6,916 bases of DNA from an uncultured delta proteobacterium (GTDB taxonomy: Bacteria; Myxococcota_A; Polyangia; Polyangiales; Ga0077539). Under the pieces are notes generated by a model. The model was not told the origin of the DNA and did no database searches. It was given only the letters and a program-made list of their open reading frames with translations. Location of the stretch: the NCBI GenBank assembly GCA_903885885.1, contig CAISKJ010001802.1, positions 1-6,916 on the forward strand, in the 5' to 3' direction. A program made the position numbers and the translations under genes. This document shows, one piece after another, positions 1-6,631 of the stretch (positions are counted from its first letter, which is position 1; the number at the start of each line of letters is the position of its first letter).

Positions 1-1094
1 ATCGACGGGCTCGGAGGGCGCGGCGCGGGGCGCGGCGCGGCGCCGAGGCCCGAGGGCGACGTCATCGCGGGGGGCGGCGCGGGCGTCGTGGGGATCTCGG
101 TGCGGAGCGAGGTTGCCGTTTCGGGCGTCGACGGGCGACGGTCTTGCGGGAGGGGGCGCGTGGAGGGCGGCGTGAGGGGCGCCGGGCGCGGCGCAGCGTC
201 GCTCGCCTGCGCGTAGGGGCGGGGCTTCGCGATGGGCTCGGGGGCGATCGACGGAGGCACCGCGGACGGGAGGATGGGCGCGCGCGCCGGGATCGACGAG
301 GGGCCGGGGAGGGGCGGCGGGGCGAACTCCATCGGGAGCGTGCGCGTGTCGCGCTTGAAGGGCGCGGCGCTCGTCGTGGGAGGCGACGAGGCCGTGGGCA
401 CCACCGTGCGCACCGACGACGGGTCGGCCCCGGCGCTCGCGAGGAACGCCGCGGGCGCGACGCGCGGCGGCAGGGGCGAGGCGCGCGAGGGGTCGTCTTC
501 TGCGATGGCCGCGTCGAAGGCCGCGATCGCGGCGCTCGGCGCCGACGCGGGGGCCGACGTGCGCGCCCCCGAGCGAGGCCGCGTGAGGGGGAAGGTGACG
601 TCGCCGGGCAGCGGCCCGGACGCGGCGGTGTCGAGCTTCGCGACGAGGCGCTGGAGGCGCGGCGCGAGGGGCAGCGCGTAGTACCGCGCGAGCGCCCACG
701 AGAGCCGCGCCGACGTGACGCAGCGGGGGTCGAGGGGGAGCCTCGCGGCCACCTCGAGCTCGACGCGCGCGGAGTGAACGAGCGGCGCCGCGACGGCCAC
801 CAGCAGGCGACCGCGATCGACCCGCAGCGGCAGCACCTGGTGCCGCTCGACCAGCATCGCCGGCAGTCGCGCGAGGGCATCGGCCGCCGCGCGCGACAGC
901 TCGGCGCGCCCCACGGGGTGGAGGCCGTGCATCACGGCACAGTAGCCCGCGAGCGTGTCTTCTCCGATGGCGCCCACCTCGAGCAGGTTGGTTTCGAAGT
1001 CGCCCCCGGAGATCACCTGACGTTGAATGGCCTCGTCGATCGCCTTGGGCGAGACGACCTGATCCTGCGTGAGAAGCGCGGAGAGAAGCGACAT
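1..1094 (-). CDS. GspE/MshE N-terminal-domain protein with Pro/Ala-rich tail, partial (3' end off the left edge)
   Basis: The reading frame is open from an ATG at 1094 to the window edge, giving at least 364 residues with no stop. Residues 1-150 look like the N-terminal domain of type II secretion / type IV pilus ATPases (GspE/PilB/MshE N-domain): an opening helix (LLTQDQVVSP), then LLEVGAIGEDTLAGY at about 37-51, a Leu/Val-rich segment around 78-105 (LPAMLVERHQVLPLRVDRGRLLVAVAAPL) and a second helical half ending near 150. From about 151 to the edge the protein is low complexity, rich in Pro, Ala, Ser and Arg, like a disordered linker. No Walker A motif is reached. In myxobacteria this N-domain occurs in true secretion ATPases and also in stand-alone or regulatory proteins; the missing C-terminus prevents a choice. 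It follows rsmE on the same strand after about 84 bases and could be its own unit. No clear Shine-Dalgarno precedes the ATG. Coding is well supported; function is only at domain level. Confidence 0.75.
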   Translation of the reverse strand, partial: MSLLSALLTQDQVVSPKAIDEAIQRQVISGGDFETNLLEVGAIGEDTLAGYCAVMHGLHPVGRAELSRAAADALARLPAMLVERHQVLPLRVDRGRLLVAVAAPLVHSARVELEVAARLPLDPRCVTSARLSWALARYYALPLAPRLQRLVAKLDTAASGPLPGDVTFPLTRPRSGARTSAPASAPSAAIAAFDAAIAEDDPSRASPLPPRVAPAAFLASAGADPSSVRTVVPTASSPPTTSAAPFKRDTRTLPMEFAPPPLPGPSSIPARAPILPSAVPPSIAPEPIAKPRPYAQASDAAPRPAPLTPPSTRPLPQDRRPSTPETATSLRTEIPTTPAPPPAMTSPSGLGAAPRPAPRPPSPS

Positions 1095-1107
1095 CGATGT
1101 GGGTGAG

Positions 1108-1132
1108 TGACGGCCCGACGGAGAGGCCGTCA
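1108..1132. repeat. Perfect 8-bp inverted repeat (hairpin) between rsmE and the GspE-N gene
   Basis: Arms TGACGGCC (1108-1115) and GGCCGTCA (1125-1132) flank a 9-base loop. It sits in the roughly 84-base gap after rsmE and 14 bases before the next start codon. Neither strand has a T run after the stem, so it is not a classical intrinsic terminator. It could end rsmE transcripts weakly, act in the 5' leader of the next gene, or be a protein-binding dyad. The arms are seen directly; the role is unknown. Confidence 0.4.
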
Positions 1133-1158
1133 ACCATCGCGCACCGACGCCGCGGGTG

Positions 1159-1935
1159 TCAACGAGCGCGCGATCCCATTAGCGCGCCCGCAGGTCGCCG
1201 CGGAGGGCGCTCAGCACCCCCGAGCAGCGCGGGCGCGACGGTCTCGGCGCGCAGCACGCGCGGCCCCAGCGAGACGGCGACGAAGCCCGCCGCCTCGCAG
1301 CGCGCCACCTCGTCGGCCGCGAGGCCCCCTTCGGGCCCCGCGATCACCACGGCGGGCGCGTTGGGCGCGCCGAGCGCCGCATCGAGGAGGGGGCGCGTGC
1401 TCGACTCCCACGCCACGAGGCGCAACGACACATGGTCAGACAATGTCACCAATGCTTCGTCGAGGGGCAGCGGCGGGAGCACCTGCGGGAGGTCGGCGCG
1501 GCCCGACTGGCGCGCGGCCTCTTCGGCGATGCGCTCCCACCGGGCGACGCGCGCGGCGCCGCGGTCGTTGCGCTCGCGGGGCACCGAGCGCGCGGTGTAC
1601 ACCGGCCGGATGGCGTACACGCCGAGCTCCGTCGCCTGCCGCACGATGAGGTCGAGCTTGTCGCCCTTGGGGTATCCCTGAAGCCACGTGACGCGCGCGC
1701 TGTCGGCCCGCGCGCCCTCACGCCGCAGCCCGCGCAGCGTGACCGCCACGCCGTTGCGGGTGACGGCGTGCACGGCCGCGTCGCGCTCGTGGCCCAGCCC
1801 GTCGAAGAGCACCACGGCGTCGCCGACGGCGACCCGCAGCACGCGGAGGTGATGCGCGGCCTCGTCGGAGAGCGCGGTCGGCGTGTCGTCGTCGAGCGCG
1901 AGCAGGGCGGGCGACGCGAGCACGCGCTCGGTCAC
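1159..1935 (-). CDS. rsmE: 16S rRNA (uracil1498-N3)-methyltransferase RsmE, C-terminus apparently frameshifted
   Basis: RsmE is a SPOUT (trefoil-knot) methyltransferase that uses SAM to methylate N3 of U1498 in 16S rRNA of the assembled 30S subunit. Visible features are a PUA-like N-domain with AHHLRVLRVAVGD (about 27-39), QGYPKGDKLDLIVRQATELG (86-105), RWERIAEEAARQSGR (132-146), and the knot motifs IAGPEGGL (198-205) and LGPRVLRAETVAPALL (223-238). The start is taken as GTG at 1935, whose last two bases form part of the prmA stop codon, which implies translational coupling. As read, the protein has 258 residues and its last 19 (from 240) are unlike the family. Removing one base from the G5 run at 1217-1221 restores GVLSALRGDLRAR and a TAA at 1179-1181 (251 residues), matching the usual RsmE ending (E. 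coli ends ...GDLG). The family call is very secure; only the true C-terminus is in doubt. Confidence 0.93.
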   Translation of the reverse strand: MTERVLASPALLALDDDTPTALSDEAAHHLRVLRVAVGDAVVLFDGLGHERDAAVHAVTRNGVAVTLRGLRREGARADSARVTWLQGYPKGDKLDLIVRQATELGVYAIRPVYTARSVPRERNDRGAARVARWERIAEEAARQSGRADLPQVLPPLPLDEALVTLSDHVSLRLVAWESSTRPLLDAALGAPNAPAVVIAGPEGGLAADEVARCEAAGFVAVSLGPRVLRAETVAPALLGGAERPPRRPAGALMGSRAR

Positions 1936-2792
1936 GGCCGGTGAAACTCCGGGGCGATCCACGCGCCCTCGATGTCGGCGCGCGTAGGTTCGAACCCGAG
2001 GGCCCGGTAGGCCTTCTCGACGTCGCCCTGCTGCTCGACGAGGATGCCCGACAAGATGAGCGAGCCGCCGGGGGCCACGTGCGCGGCCACCTCGCGCGCG
2101 AAGGGAACGAGCACCGAGGCCTCGATGTTGGCCACCACGAGCGACGAGGTCTCGGGCACGGCGTCGAAGCCGCCGACGCGCAGGTCGATGCGATCGGCCA
2201 CGCCGAGGTGCGCGGCGTTCTCGAGGGCGCACTCGATGGACTCGGCGTCGATGTCGCACGCGATGGCGCGCGGGAGGCCCTCCATGGTGGCCACGAACGA
2301 GAGGATCCCCGAGCCGCAGCCGAGGTCGACGAGGAGCGTGTGCGTGCCCTTCGCGAGCTCGCGCTCGATGGCGCGCGCCGCGAGCACCGTCGAGGCGTGC
2401 TGGCCCGTCCCGAAGGCGCGGCCCGGGTCGAGCTGCATCACGAGGTCGCCGGGCTCGGGCTCGTAGGTGAGCCAGCTCGGCACCACGACCACCTTCGGGG
2501 TGATGCGCGTGGGGCGCCAGTGCTCCTTCCACGCGTCGCGCCAGGCGTCGCCCACGAGCTCGTCGCGGCGCACGCGGTACTCGTCTTTGAGGGCCTCGTA
2601 GGCGCTCGCGGCGGAGGCGTCGTCGGGGAAGCTCGCGATGAGCGTCGCGCCGAGCTCGCCGCCGCGCGCGAGGGTGCTGGCGTCGCGCTCCTCGATGCCT
2701 TCGGCGCCGAGGAGGGTGAGGCGCCCGATGAGCACGTCGACGTCGTCGGTCGAGGCCTCGACGACGAGCATGGGGTATCGCGGTTCGGTCAT
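1932..2792 (-). CDS. prmA: Ribosomal protein L11 methyltransferase PrmA
   Basis: PrmA is a cytosolic class I SAM methyltransferase that trimethylates ribosomal protein L11. The 286-residue product matches the family's usual length of about 290. Residues 1-80 form the substrate-recognition domain, followed by W-rich GDAWRDAWKEHWRPTRI (81-97). The hallmark DPGRAFGTGQH lies at 122-132, SAM motif I VDLGCGSGILS at 155-165, the acidic end of strand 2 at CDID (179-182), and the substrate-side VANIEASVL at 220-228. ATG 2792 is preferred because MTEPRYPMLVVEAS fits the normal beginning; an in-frame GTG at 2822, 4 bases after the upstream stop, would add ten residues. Neither has a convincing Shine-Dalgarno. 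The stop overlaps the GTG start of rsmE. A prmA-rsmE pairing is common in bacteria and makes functional sense, as both modify the translation machinery. The upstream TPR gene ends 34 bases before this start, so cotranscription is likely. Confidence 0.95.
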   Translation of the reverse strand: MTEPRYPMLVVEASTDDVDVLIGRLTLLGAEGIEERDASTLARGGELGATLIASFPDDASAASAYEALKDEYRVRRDELVGDAWRDAWKEHWRPTRITPKVVVVPSWLTYEPEPGDLVMQLDPGRAFGTGQHASTVLAARAIERELAKGTHTLLVDLGCGSGILSFVATMEGLPRAIACDIDAESIECALENAAHLGVADRIDLRVGGFDAVPETSSLVVANIEASVLVPFAREVAAHVAPGGSLILSGILVEQQGDVEKAYRALGFEPTRADIEGAWIAPEFHRP

Positions 2793-2826
2793 AAAATGGG
2801 GGTTGCTGTCTTCGGAGGGCACGCGC

Positions 2827-3714
2827 TCAGCGCGCGCCGCTCTCGCCGAGGGTGAGAGTGAGGGTGGCGTTGGGGGGCGCCGCGTCGCTGCCGCGCACGA
2901 CGAAGTAGGTGCCTACCGCGACGCCCGCGACCACGACGCCGGCGGCCGTCCAGAACCACCACTGCGAGAAGATCGACGGGCGCTCGGCCTCGGGCACCAC
3001 CACGCGCAGCGGGGCGAACGCGTCGCCGCGGGCCGCGACGGCGATGTGGTTCTCATCGACGGCCTCGAGGTAGTACTCCACCGCGGGCGAGCGCACGTCG
3101 GCGGCGGGCACCGTGGCCGTGAAGGTGCCGTTGCGGTTCTGCGCGTCGGCGCGGTGAAACAGCCCGCGGTTTCCCGGCCGCCACGCGAGCACGAGGCCCG
3201 CGCTGCGGCGGTCGGGGTCGGTGAGCGACGCGCTGAGCTCGAGGGCGGTGCCGCGCGTCTGCTGCGCGGGCGAGCGGTGCTCGATGGTGACGGCGCGCTC
3301 GGCGCGCGCGGGGGTGTTCGTCTGCGGCGCGCCGGGGCGGCCGTCGGCGATCCACCGGGTGCGGGCGCGGTTGTAGAACTCCACGATGCGCGGCGCGGTG
3401 CCCGCCGTGAGCGCGTGCTCGGGCTCGCGCGCGAGGAGCAGCCGGAACGCCCCTTCGGCCTCTTCGTCGCGCGAGAGGGCCAGGTACGACAGCCCCAGCA
3501 CCTCGTAGATGGCCACCTCCTGCGCGGGGGTGTTACCCCGACGAATGATGGCCGCCGAGAGCGTCTGGATCGACTCTTCGAACTGCAGGTTCTCGTACTG
3601 CGTGCGGCCCGTCTGCAGCAGCGGCGCGTTGTCTTGCGCCGCCGCCGTGGCGGGGAGCGCGAGGCCCAGCGACAGCGCGAGGCCCAGCGACACAGAACGT
3701 CGGAGCGTGCTCAT
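2827..3714 (-). CDS. Secreted or membrane-anchored TPR-like protein with C-terminal transmembrane segment
   Basis: I do not recognise a named family, but the layout is clear in the 295-residue product. Residues 1-27 form a signal peptide (two Arg, then a hydrophobic core, then PATAAAQ as the likely cleavage region). Residues about 30-125 are helical and TPR-like (GRTQYENLQFEESIQTLSAA; VLGLSYLALSRDEEAEGAFR). A short Pro-rich linker leads to a beta-sandwich-like domain at about 140-240, with FTATVPAADV and VEYYLEAVDEN, as in bacterial Ig/FN3-like surface domains. A transmembrane helix lies at about 252-273 (WWFWTAAGVVVAGVAVGTYF), followed by a short polar tail. This pattern resembles myxobacterial envelope TPR proteins. 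ATG 3714 is chosen over an in-frame TTG at 3741 because it starts the signal peptide cleanly. The signal core contains an exact SLGLAL duplication. It sits between arsS and prmA on the same strand. Its function is unknown. Confidence 0.85.
   Translation of the reverse strand: MSTLRRSVSLGLALSLGLALPATAAAQDNAPLLQTGRTQYENLQFEESIQTLSAAIIRRGNTPAQEVAIYEVLGLSYLALSRDEEAEGAFRLLLAREPEHALTAGTAPRIVEFYNRARTRWIADGRPGAPQTNTPARAERAVTIEHRSPAQQTRGTALELSASLTDPDRRSAGLVLAWRPGNRGLFHRADAQNRNGTFTATVPAADVRSPAVEYYLEAVDENHIAVAARGDAFAPLRVVVPEAERPSIFSQWWFWTAAGVVVAGVAVGTYFVVRGSDAAPPNATLTLTLGESGAR
3655..3690 (-). repeat. 18-bp tandem duplication inside a signal peptide
   Basis: Two adjacent 18-base units (3673-3690 and 3655-3672) match at 17 of 18 positions and encode SLGLAL twice, residues 9-20 of the TPR protein. 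The duplication keeps the frame and lengthens the hydrophobic core of the signal peptide to a normal size, so it looks functional rather than damaging. Near-identity at the DNA level suggests a fairly recent slippage event, although strong codon bias also favours similarity. Confidence 0.75.
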
Positions 3715-3720
3715 CGCGCG

Positions 3721-3762
3721 GATGCTACGTGCGCGCTGCAAACCCCGTCAACGACGCAGCAT

Positions 3763-3763
<1 letters not shown>
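3721..3763 (-). promoter_or_regulatory. Intercistronic RNA hairpin between arsS and the TPR gene
   Basis: On the minus-strand transcript, GATGCTGCG (3763-3755) can pair with CGTAGCATC (3729-3721): nine pairs with a single G-U wobble, around a 25-base loop. The plus-strand copy has an A/C mismatch at that position, so the fold suits the transcribed strand. The stem begins at the last base of the arsS stop codon and ends 6 bases before the TPR ATG, so it fills the whole gap. There is no trailing U run. Possible roles are mRNA processing or stability, attenuation, or control of TPR translation. The pairing is seen; the role is inferred. Confidence 0.45.
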
Positions 3764-4809
<1,046 letters not shown>

Positions 4810-4848
4810 AGGGTGTGTTCGATGCTCGGCGGTGATGGGATGCGCGGG

Positions 4849-5181
4849 TTACATCCCGGTCTTCTTGTCGATGTTGTGGGCCACGAGGGCGTGCGCCATG
4901 GTGATGCCCGCGCGCAGCGAGGCGGTGGCGTGCCCGGCCTCGGCGAGGTGCTCCATGGTGAGCCCGATCGACTGCGCCTGCGCCGTGTACGAGTGGATGC
5001 AGTACGGGCACTTCTCGCAGAGCGCCACCGCGAAGCCGATGAGGATCTTCTCGCGCTTGGTGAGGAGGCCCTCTTCGAAGGCCTTGCCGTAGTATTTGCT
5101 CCAGAGGGCCCAGAGCTCGGGGTGGTGCTTCTCGAGCTCGCCGAAGTGCGCGAGGTCTTCGTCGTCGAAGTACGCTGCCAT
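4849..5181 (-). CDS. AhpD/CMD-like protein, arsenosugar biosynthesis-associated peroxidase-like family
   Basis: This 110-residue protein has the all-helical carboxymuconolactone decarboxylase / AhpD fold signature: LLTKREKILIGFAVAL (39-54), then EKCPYCIHSYTAQA (56-69), with the redox pair Cys58 and Cys61 and an extra Cys55. In classical AhpD a His follows the second Cys by four positions (CxxCxxxH); here that position is Tyr65, with His63 nearby. Proteins of this type recur beside arsS and are named for that association, but their exact reaction is not established; a thiol redox or peroxidase role is the reasonable inference. ATG 5181 must be the start, since a stop codon lies in frame four codons upstream. 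A GGAGG is present but 18 bases upstream, too far for a standard ribosome binding site. It is the first gene of the minus-strand series, facing away from the acyl-CoA dehydrogenase gene. Confidence 0.88.
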   Translation of the reverse strand: MAAYFDDEDLAHFGELEKHHPELWALWSKYYGKAFEEGLLTKREKILIGFAVALCEKCPYCIHSYTAQAQSIGLTMEHLAEAGHATASLRAGITMAHALVAHNIDKKTGM

Positions 5182-5268
5182 GCGCGCACGCTACGCCATC
5201 CTCCGCGCGTCGGTAACCCGCAGAAGCGTCTTCCCTGCGCGCGCGTCGCGCGTGACACTCGGTACCCT
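5182..5268. promoter_or_regulatory. Divergent promoter region between the AhpD-like/arsS series and the acyl-CoA dehydrogenase gene
   Basis: These 87 bases separate two divergent start codons and must hold promoters for both directions. I cannot identify convincing -35/-10 boxes. An imperfect palindrome lies at 5219-5239: CGCA GAAG CGT CTTC cc TGCG, with perfect inner arms GAAG/CTTC and outer arms CGCA/TGCG offset by two C. It is a candidate operator. A second dyad, CGCGCG-T-CGCGCG, lies at 5240-5252, but such strings are common at this base composition. No regulator gene is adjacent. Confidence 0.5.
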
Positions 5269-6423
5269 ATGCAGAGCTATCTCTTCGAGACCGAGGAGCA
5301 CAGCGCGCTCCGCGCCCAGGTGCGACGCTTCGCGGCGCGCGAGATCGCGCCGCACGCCAACGAGTGGGAGGAGGCCGAGGAGTTTCCGCGCGACCTCTAC
5401 GCGCGCGCGGCCGAGGCGGGCGTGCTCGGCGTGGGGTACCCCGAGTCGTACGGCGGCGGCGGGGGCGACCTGTCGCACGTGGTCGTGGCGTGCGAAGAGA
5501 TGATCCTCGCGGGCCGCTCGGTGGGCACGTGCGTGGGCCTCGGGAGCCACGGCATCGCGATTCCTCCCATTTTGCGCGTGGGCACGGAGGCGCAGCGGCA
5601 GCGCTTCGCCGCGCCGGTGATCCGCGGCGAGAAGATCTCGGCGCTCGCGATCACCGAGCCCGGCGGCGGCAGCGACGTGGCCAACCTGCGCACGCGCGCC
5701 GAGCGCGACGGCGACCACTACGTGATCAACGGTTCGAAGACCTTCATCACCTCGGGCGTGCGCGCCGACCTCGTGACCGTGGCGGTGCGCACCGGCGGCC
5801 CTGGCCACGGGGGTCTCTCGCTCATCGTGGTGGAGCGCGGCACCGAAGGTTTTTCGGTGGGCCGCAAGCTCAAGAAGATGGGCTGGTGGGCGTCCGACAC
5901 CGCCGAGCTCGTGTTCGAAAACTGCCGCGTGCCCGCGGCGAACCTCATCGGCGACGAGAACGCGGGCTTCATCGCCATCGTGATGAACTTCGCCATCGAG
6001 CGCGTGTTTCTCGCGGCGCAGTGCGTGGCCATCGCGACGCTCGCCTATCAAGAATCCATCGCGTATGCGCGCGAGCGGCAGGCCTTCGGCAAGTCGCTCA
6101 CGGGCTTTCAGGTGGTGCGCCACAAGCTCGCCGAGATGGCCACGCGCATCGCGGCGGCGCGCGCGCTCACGGGCGAGGTGGTGACGCGGTGCCTGCGCGA
6201 CGGCGACGGCCCCGCGCTCGCGGGCCTCGCCGCGATGGCGAAGAACACCGCGACCGACGCGTGCAGCTTCGTCTGCGACGAGGCCGTGCAGGTGCACGGC
6301 GGCTACGGGTACATGCGCGAGTACCTCGTCGAGCGGCTGTACCGCGACGCGCGGCTCTACCCCATCGGCGGCGGCACCCGCGAGATCATGAACGAGATCG
6401 TCTGCAAGACCGAGGGCTACTGA
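5269..6423 (+). CDS. Acyl-CoA dehydrogenase, LCAD/IVD type
   Basis: This FAD-dependent enzyme oxidises an acyl-CoA to the trans-2-enoyl-CoA and passes electrons to ETF, in fatty-acid or branched-chain degradation. The 384-residue product has the complete three-domain fold: N-terminal helices (1-120), the beta domain with ALAITEPGGGSDVANL (125-140, FAD/substrate contacts) and VINGSKTFITSG (152-163), and the C-terminal helices with YARERQAFGKSLTGFQ (266-281), VQVHGGYGYM (340-349) and LYPIGGGTREIMNEI (363-377). The medium-chain enzyme's catalytic Glu (YEGT) is Gly368 here. A Glu sits instead at 244 (FAIERVFLAAQ), where long-chain and isovaleryl-CoA dehydrogenases keep their base. The GGTxEIMxE ending most resembles LCAD. 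Substrate cannot be fixed from sequence. ATG 5269 fits the family start; no Shine-Dalgarno is seen, so the mRNA may have a very short leader. It is divergent from the AhpD-like gene and convergent with the lipoprotein gene. Confidence 0.95.
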   Translation: MQSYLFETEEHSALRAQVRRFAAREIAPHANEWEEAEEFPRDLYARAAEAGVLGVGYPESYGGGGGDLSHVVVACEEMILAGRSVGTCVGLGSHGIAIPPILRVGTEAQRQRFAAPVIRGEKISALAITEPGGGSDVANLRTRAERDGDHYVINGSKTFITSGVRADLVTVAVRTGGPGHGGLSLIVVERGTEGFSVGRKLKKMGWWASDTAELVFENCRVPAANLIGDENAGFIAIVMNFAIERVFLAAQCVAIATLAYQESIAYARERQAFGKSLTGFQVVRHKLAEMATRIAAARALTGEVVTRCLRDGDGPALAGLAAMAKNTATDACSFVCDEAVQVHGGYGYMREYLVERLYRDARLYPIGGGTREIMNEIVCKTEGY

Positions 6424-6623
6424 TCGACGGCCGCGTCGCTGACGTCGACGGCTGCGTCGGCGGCGCTGTCGGCGGTCGGCGCGTCGGCGGCGCTGTCGGC
6501 GAGCACGTAGCCGTCGGGCAGCCGCCCGCGCGCGTTGAAGTCGACGTACACGTCGGGCGGCGCGACGTTCTCGGCGCTGCAGCCGGTCGAGAGCGCGAGG
6601 GCGGCGAGGAGGGCGAGGCGCAT
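6417..6623 (-). CDS. Small lipoprotein with Asp/Ala-rich repeat tail
   Basis: The 68-residue product begins MRLALLAALALSTGC, a short lipoprotein signal with lipobox LSTGC, so Cys15 is the probable acylated residue. The mature part is only about 54 residues: a short segment (APPDVYVDFNARGRLPDGYV) and then a low-complexity acidic tail of Asp, Ala and Ser with the unit DSAADA repeated. I recognise no family. An in-frame GTG at 6635 would add four residues and overlap the stop of the preceding gene; ATG 6623 gives the more typical signal and lies 8 bases after that stop. Either way the two genes are probably cotranscribed. Its TAG stop (6417-6419) lies within the last codons of the convergent acyl-CoA dehydrogenase gene. 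The lipobox and clean operon spacing support a real gene; its small size and repetitive tail limit certainty. Confidence 0.65.
   Translation of the reverse strand: MRLALLAALALSTGCSAENVAPPDVYVDFNARGRLPDGYVLADSAADAPTADSAADAAVDVSDAAVDQ
6454..6501 (-). repeat. Direct repeat of 21 bp at 27-bp spacing in the lipoprotein tail
   Basis: An identical 21-base unit occurs at 6454-6474 and 6481-6501, a 27-base (nine-codon) period. It encodes the repeated DSAADA motif of the lipoprotein tail. The period keeps the frame, as expected for slippage-driven growth of a flexible spacer in an exported protein. Confidence 0.75.
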
Positions 6624-6631
6624 GGCCACGG

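Noticed and set aside
20..50. GC-only repetitive string near the left edge as a possible regulatory repeat.
   Set aside because: It encodes Pro/Ala/Arg linker residues of the GspE-N protein, and its repetitiveness follows from codon bias in low-complexity protein.
144..1106. Plus-strand frames of up to 320 codons, and a 272-codon minus-strand frame, over the left end.
   Set aside because: They are almost entirely Arg/Gly/Pro/Ser; the minus-strand frame from 1094 gives a recognisable domain instead.
1936..2532. Extending rsmE upstream to the far in-frame start at 2532.
   Set aside because: The added 199 residues lie inside prmA in another phase and are Arg/His-rich; the GTG at 1935 gives the normal RsmE N-terminus and a stop/start overlap.
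5263..5268. TACCCT just before the dehydrogenase ATG as a -10 promoter box.
   Set aside because: A start site placed from this box would fall inside the coding region, and no matching -35 box is seen.
5191..6297. A 368-codon minus-strand frame opposite the acyl-CoA dehydrogenase gene.
   Set aside because: Composition (His, Arg, Ala, Asp) mirrors the antisense of a GC-rich gene, and the opposite strand encodes a complete, well-conserved enzyme.
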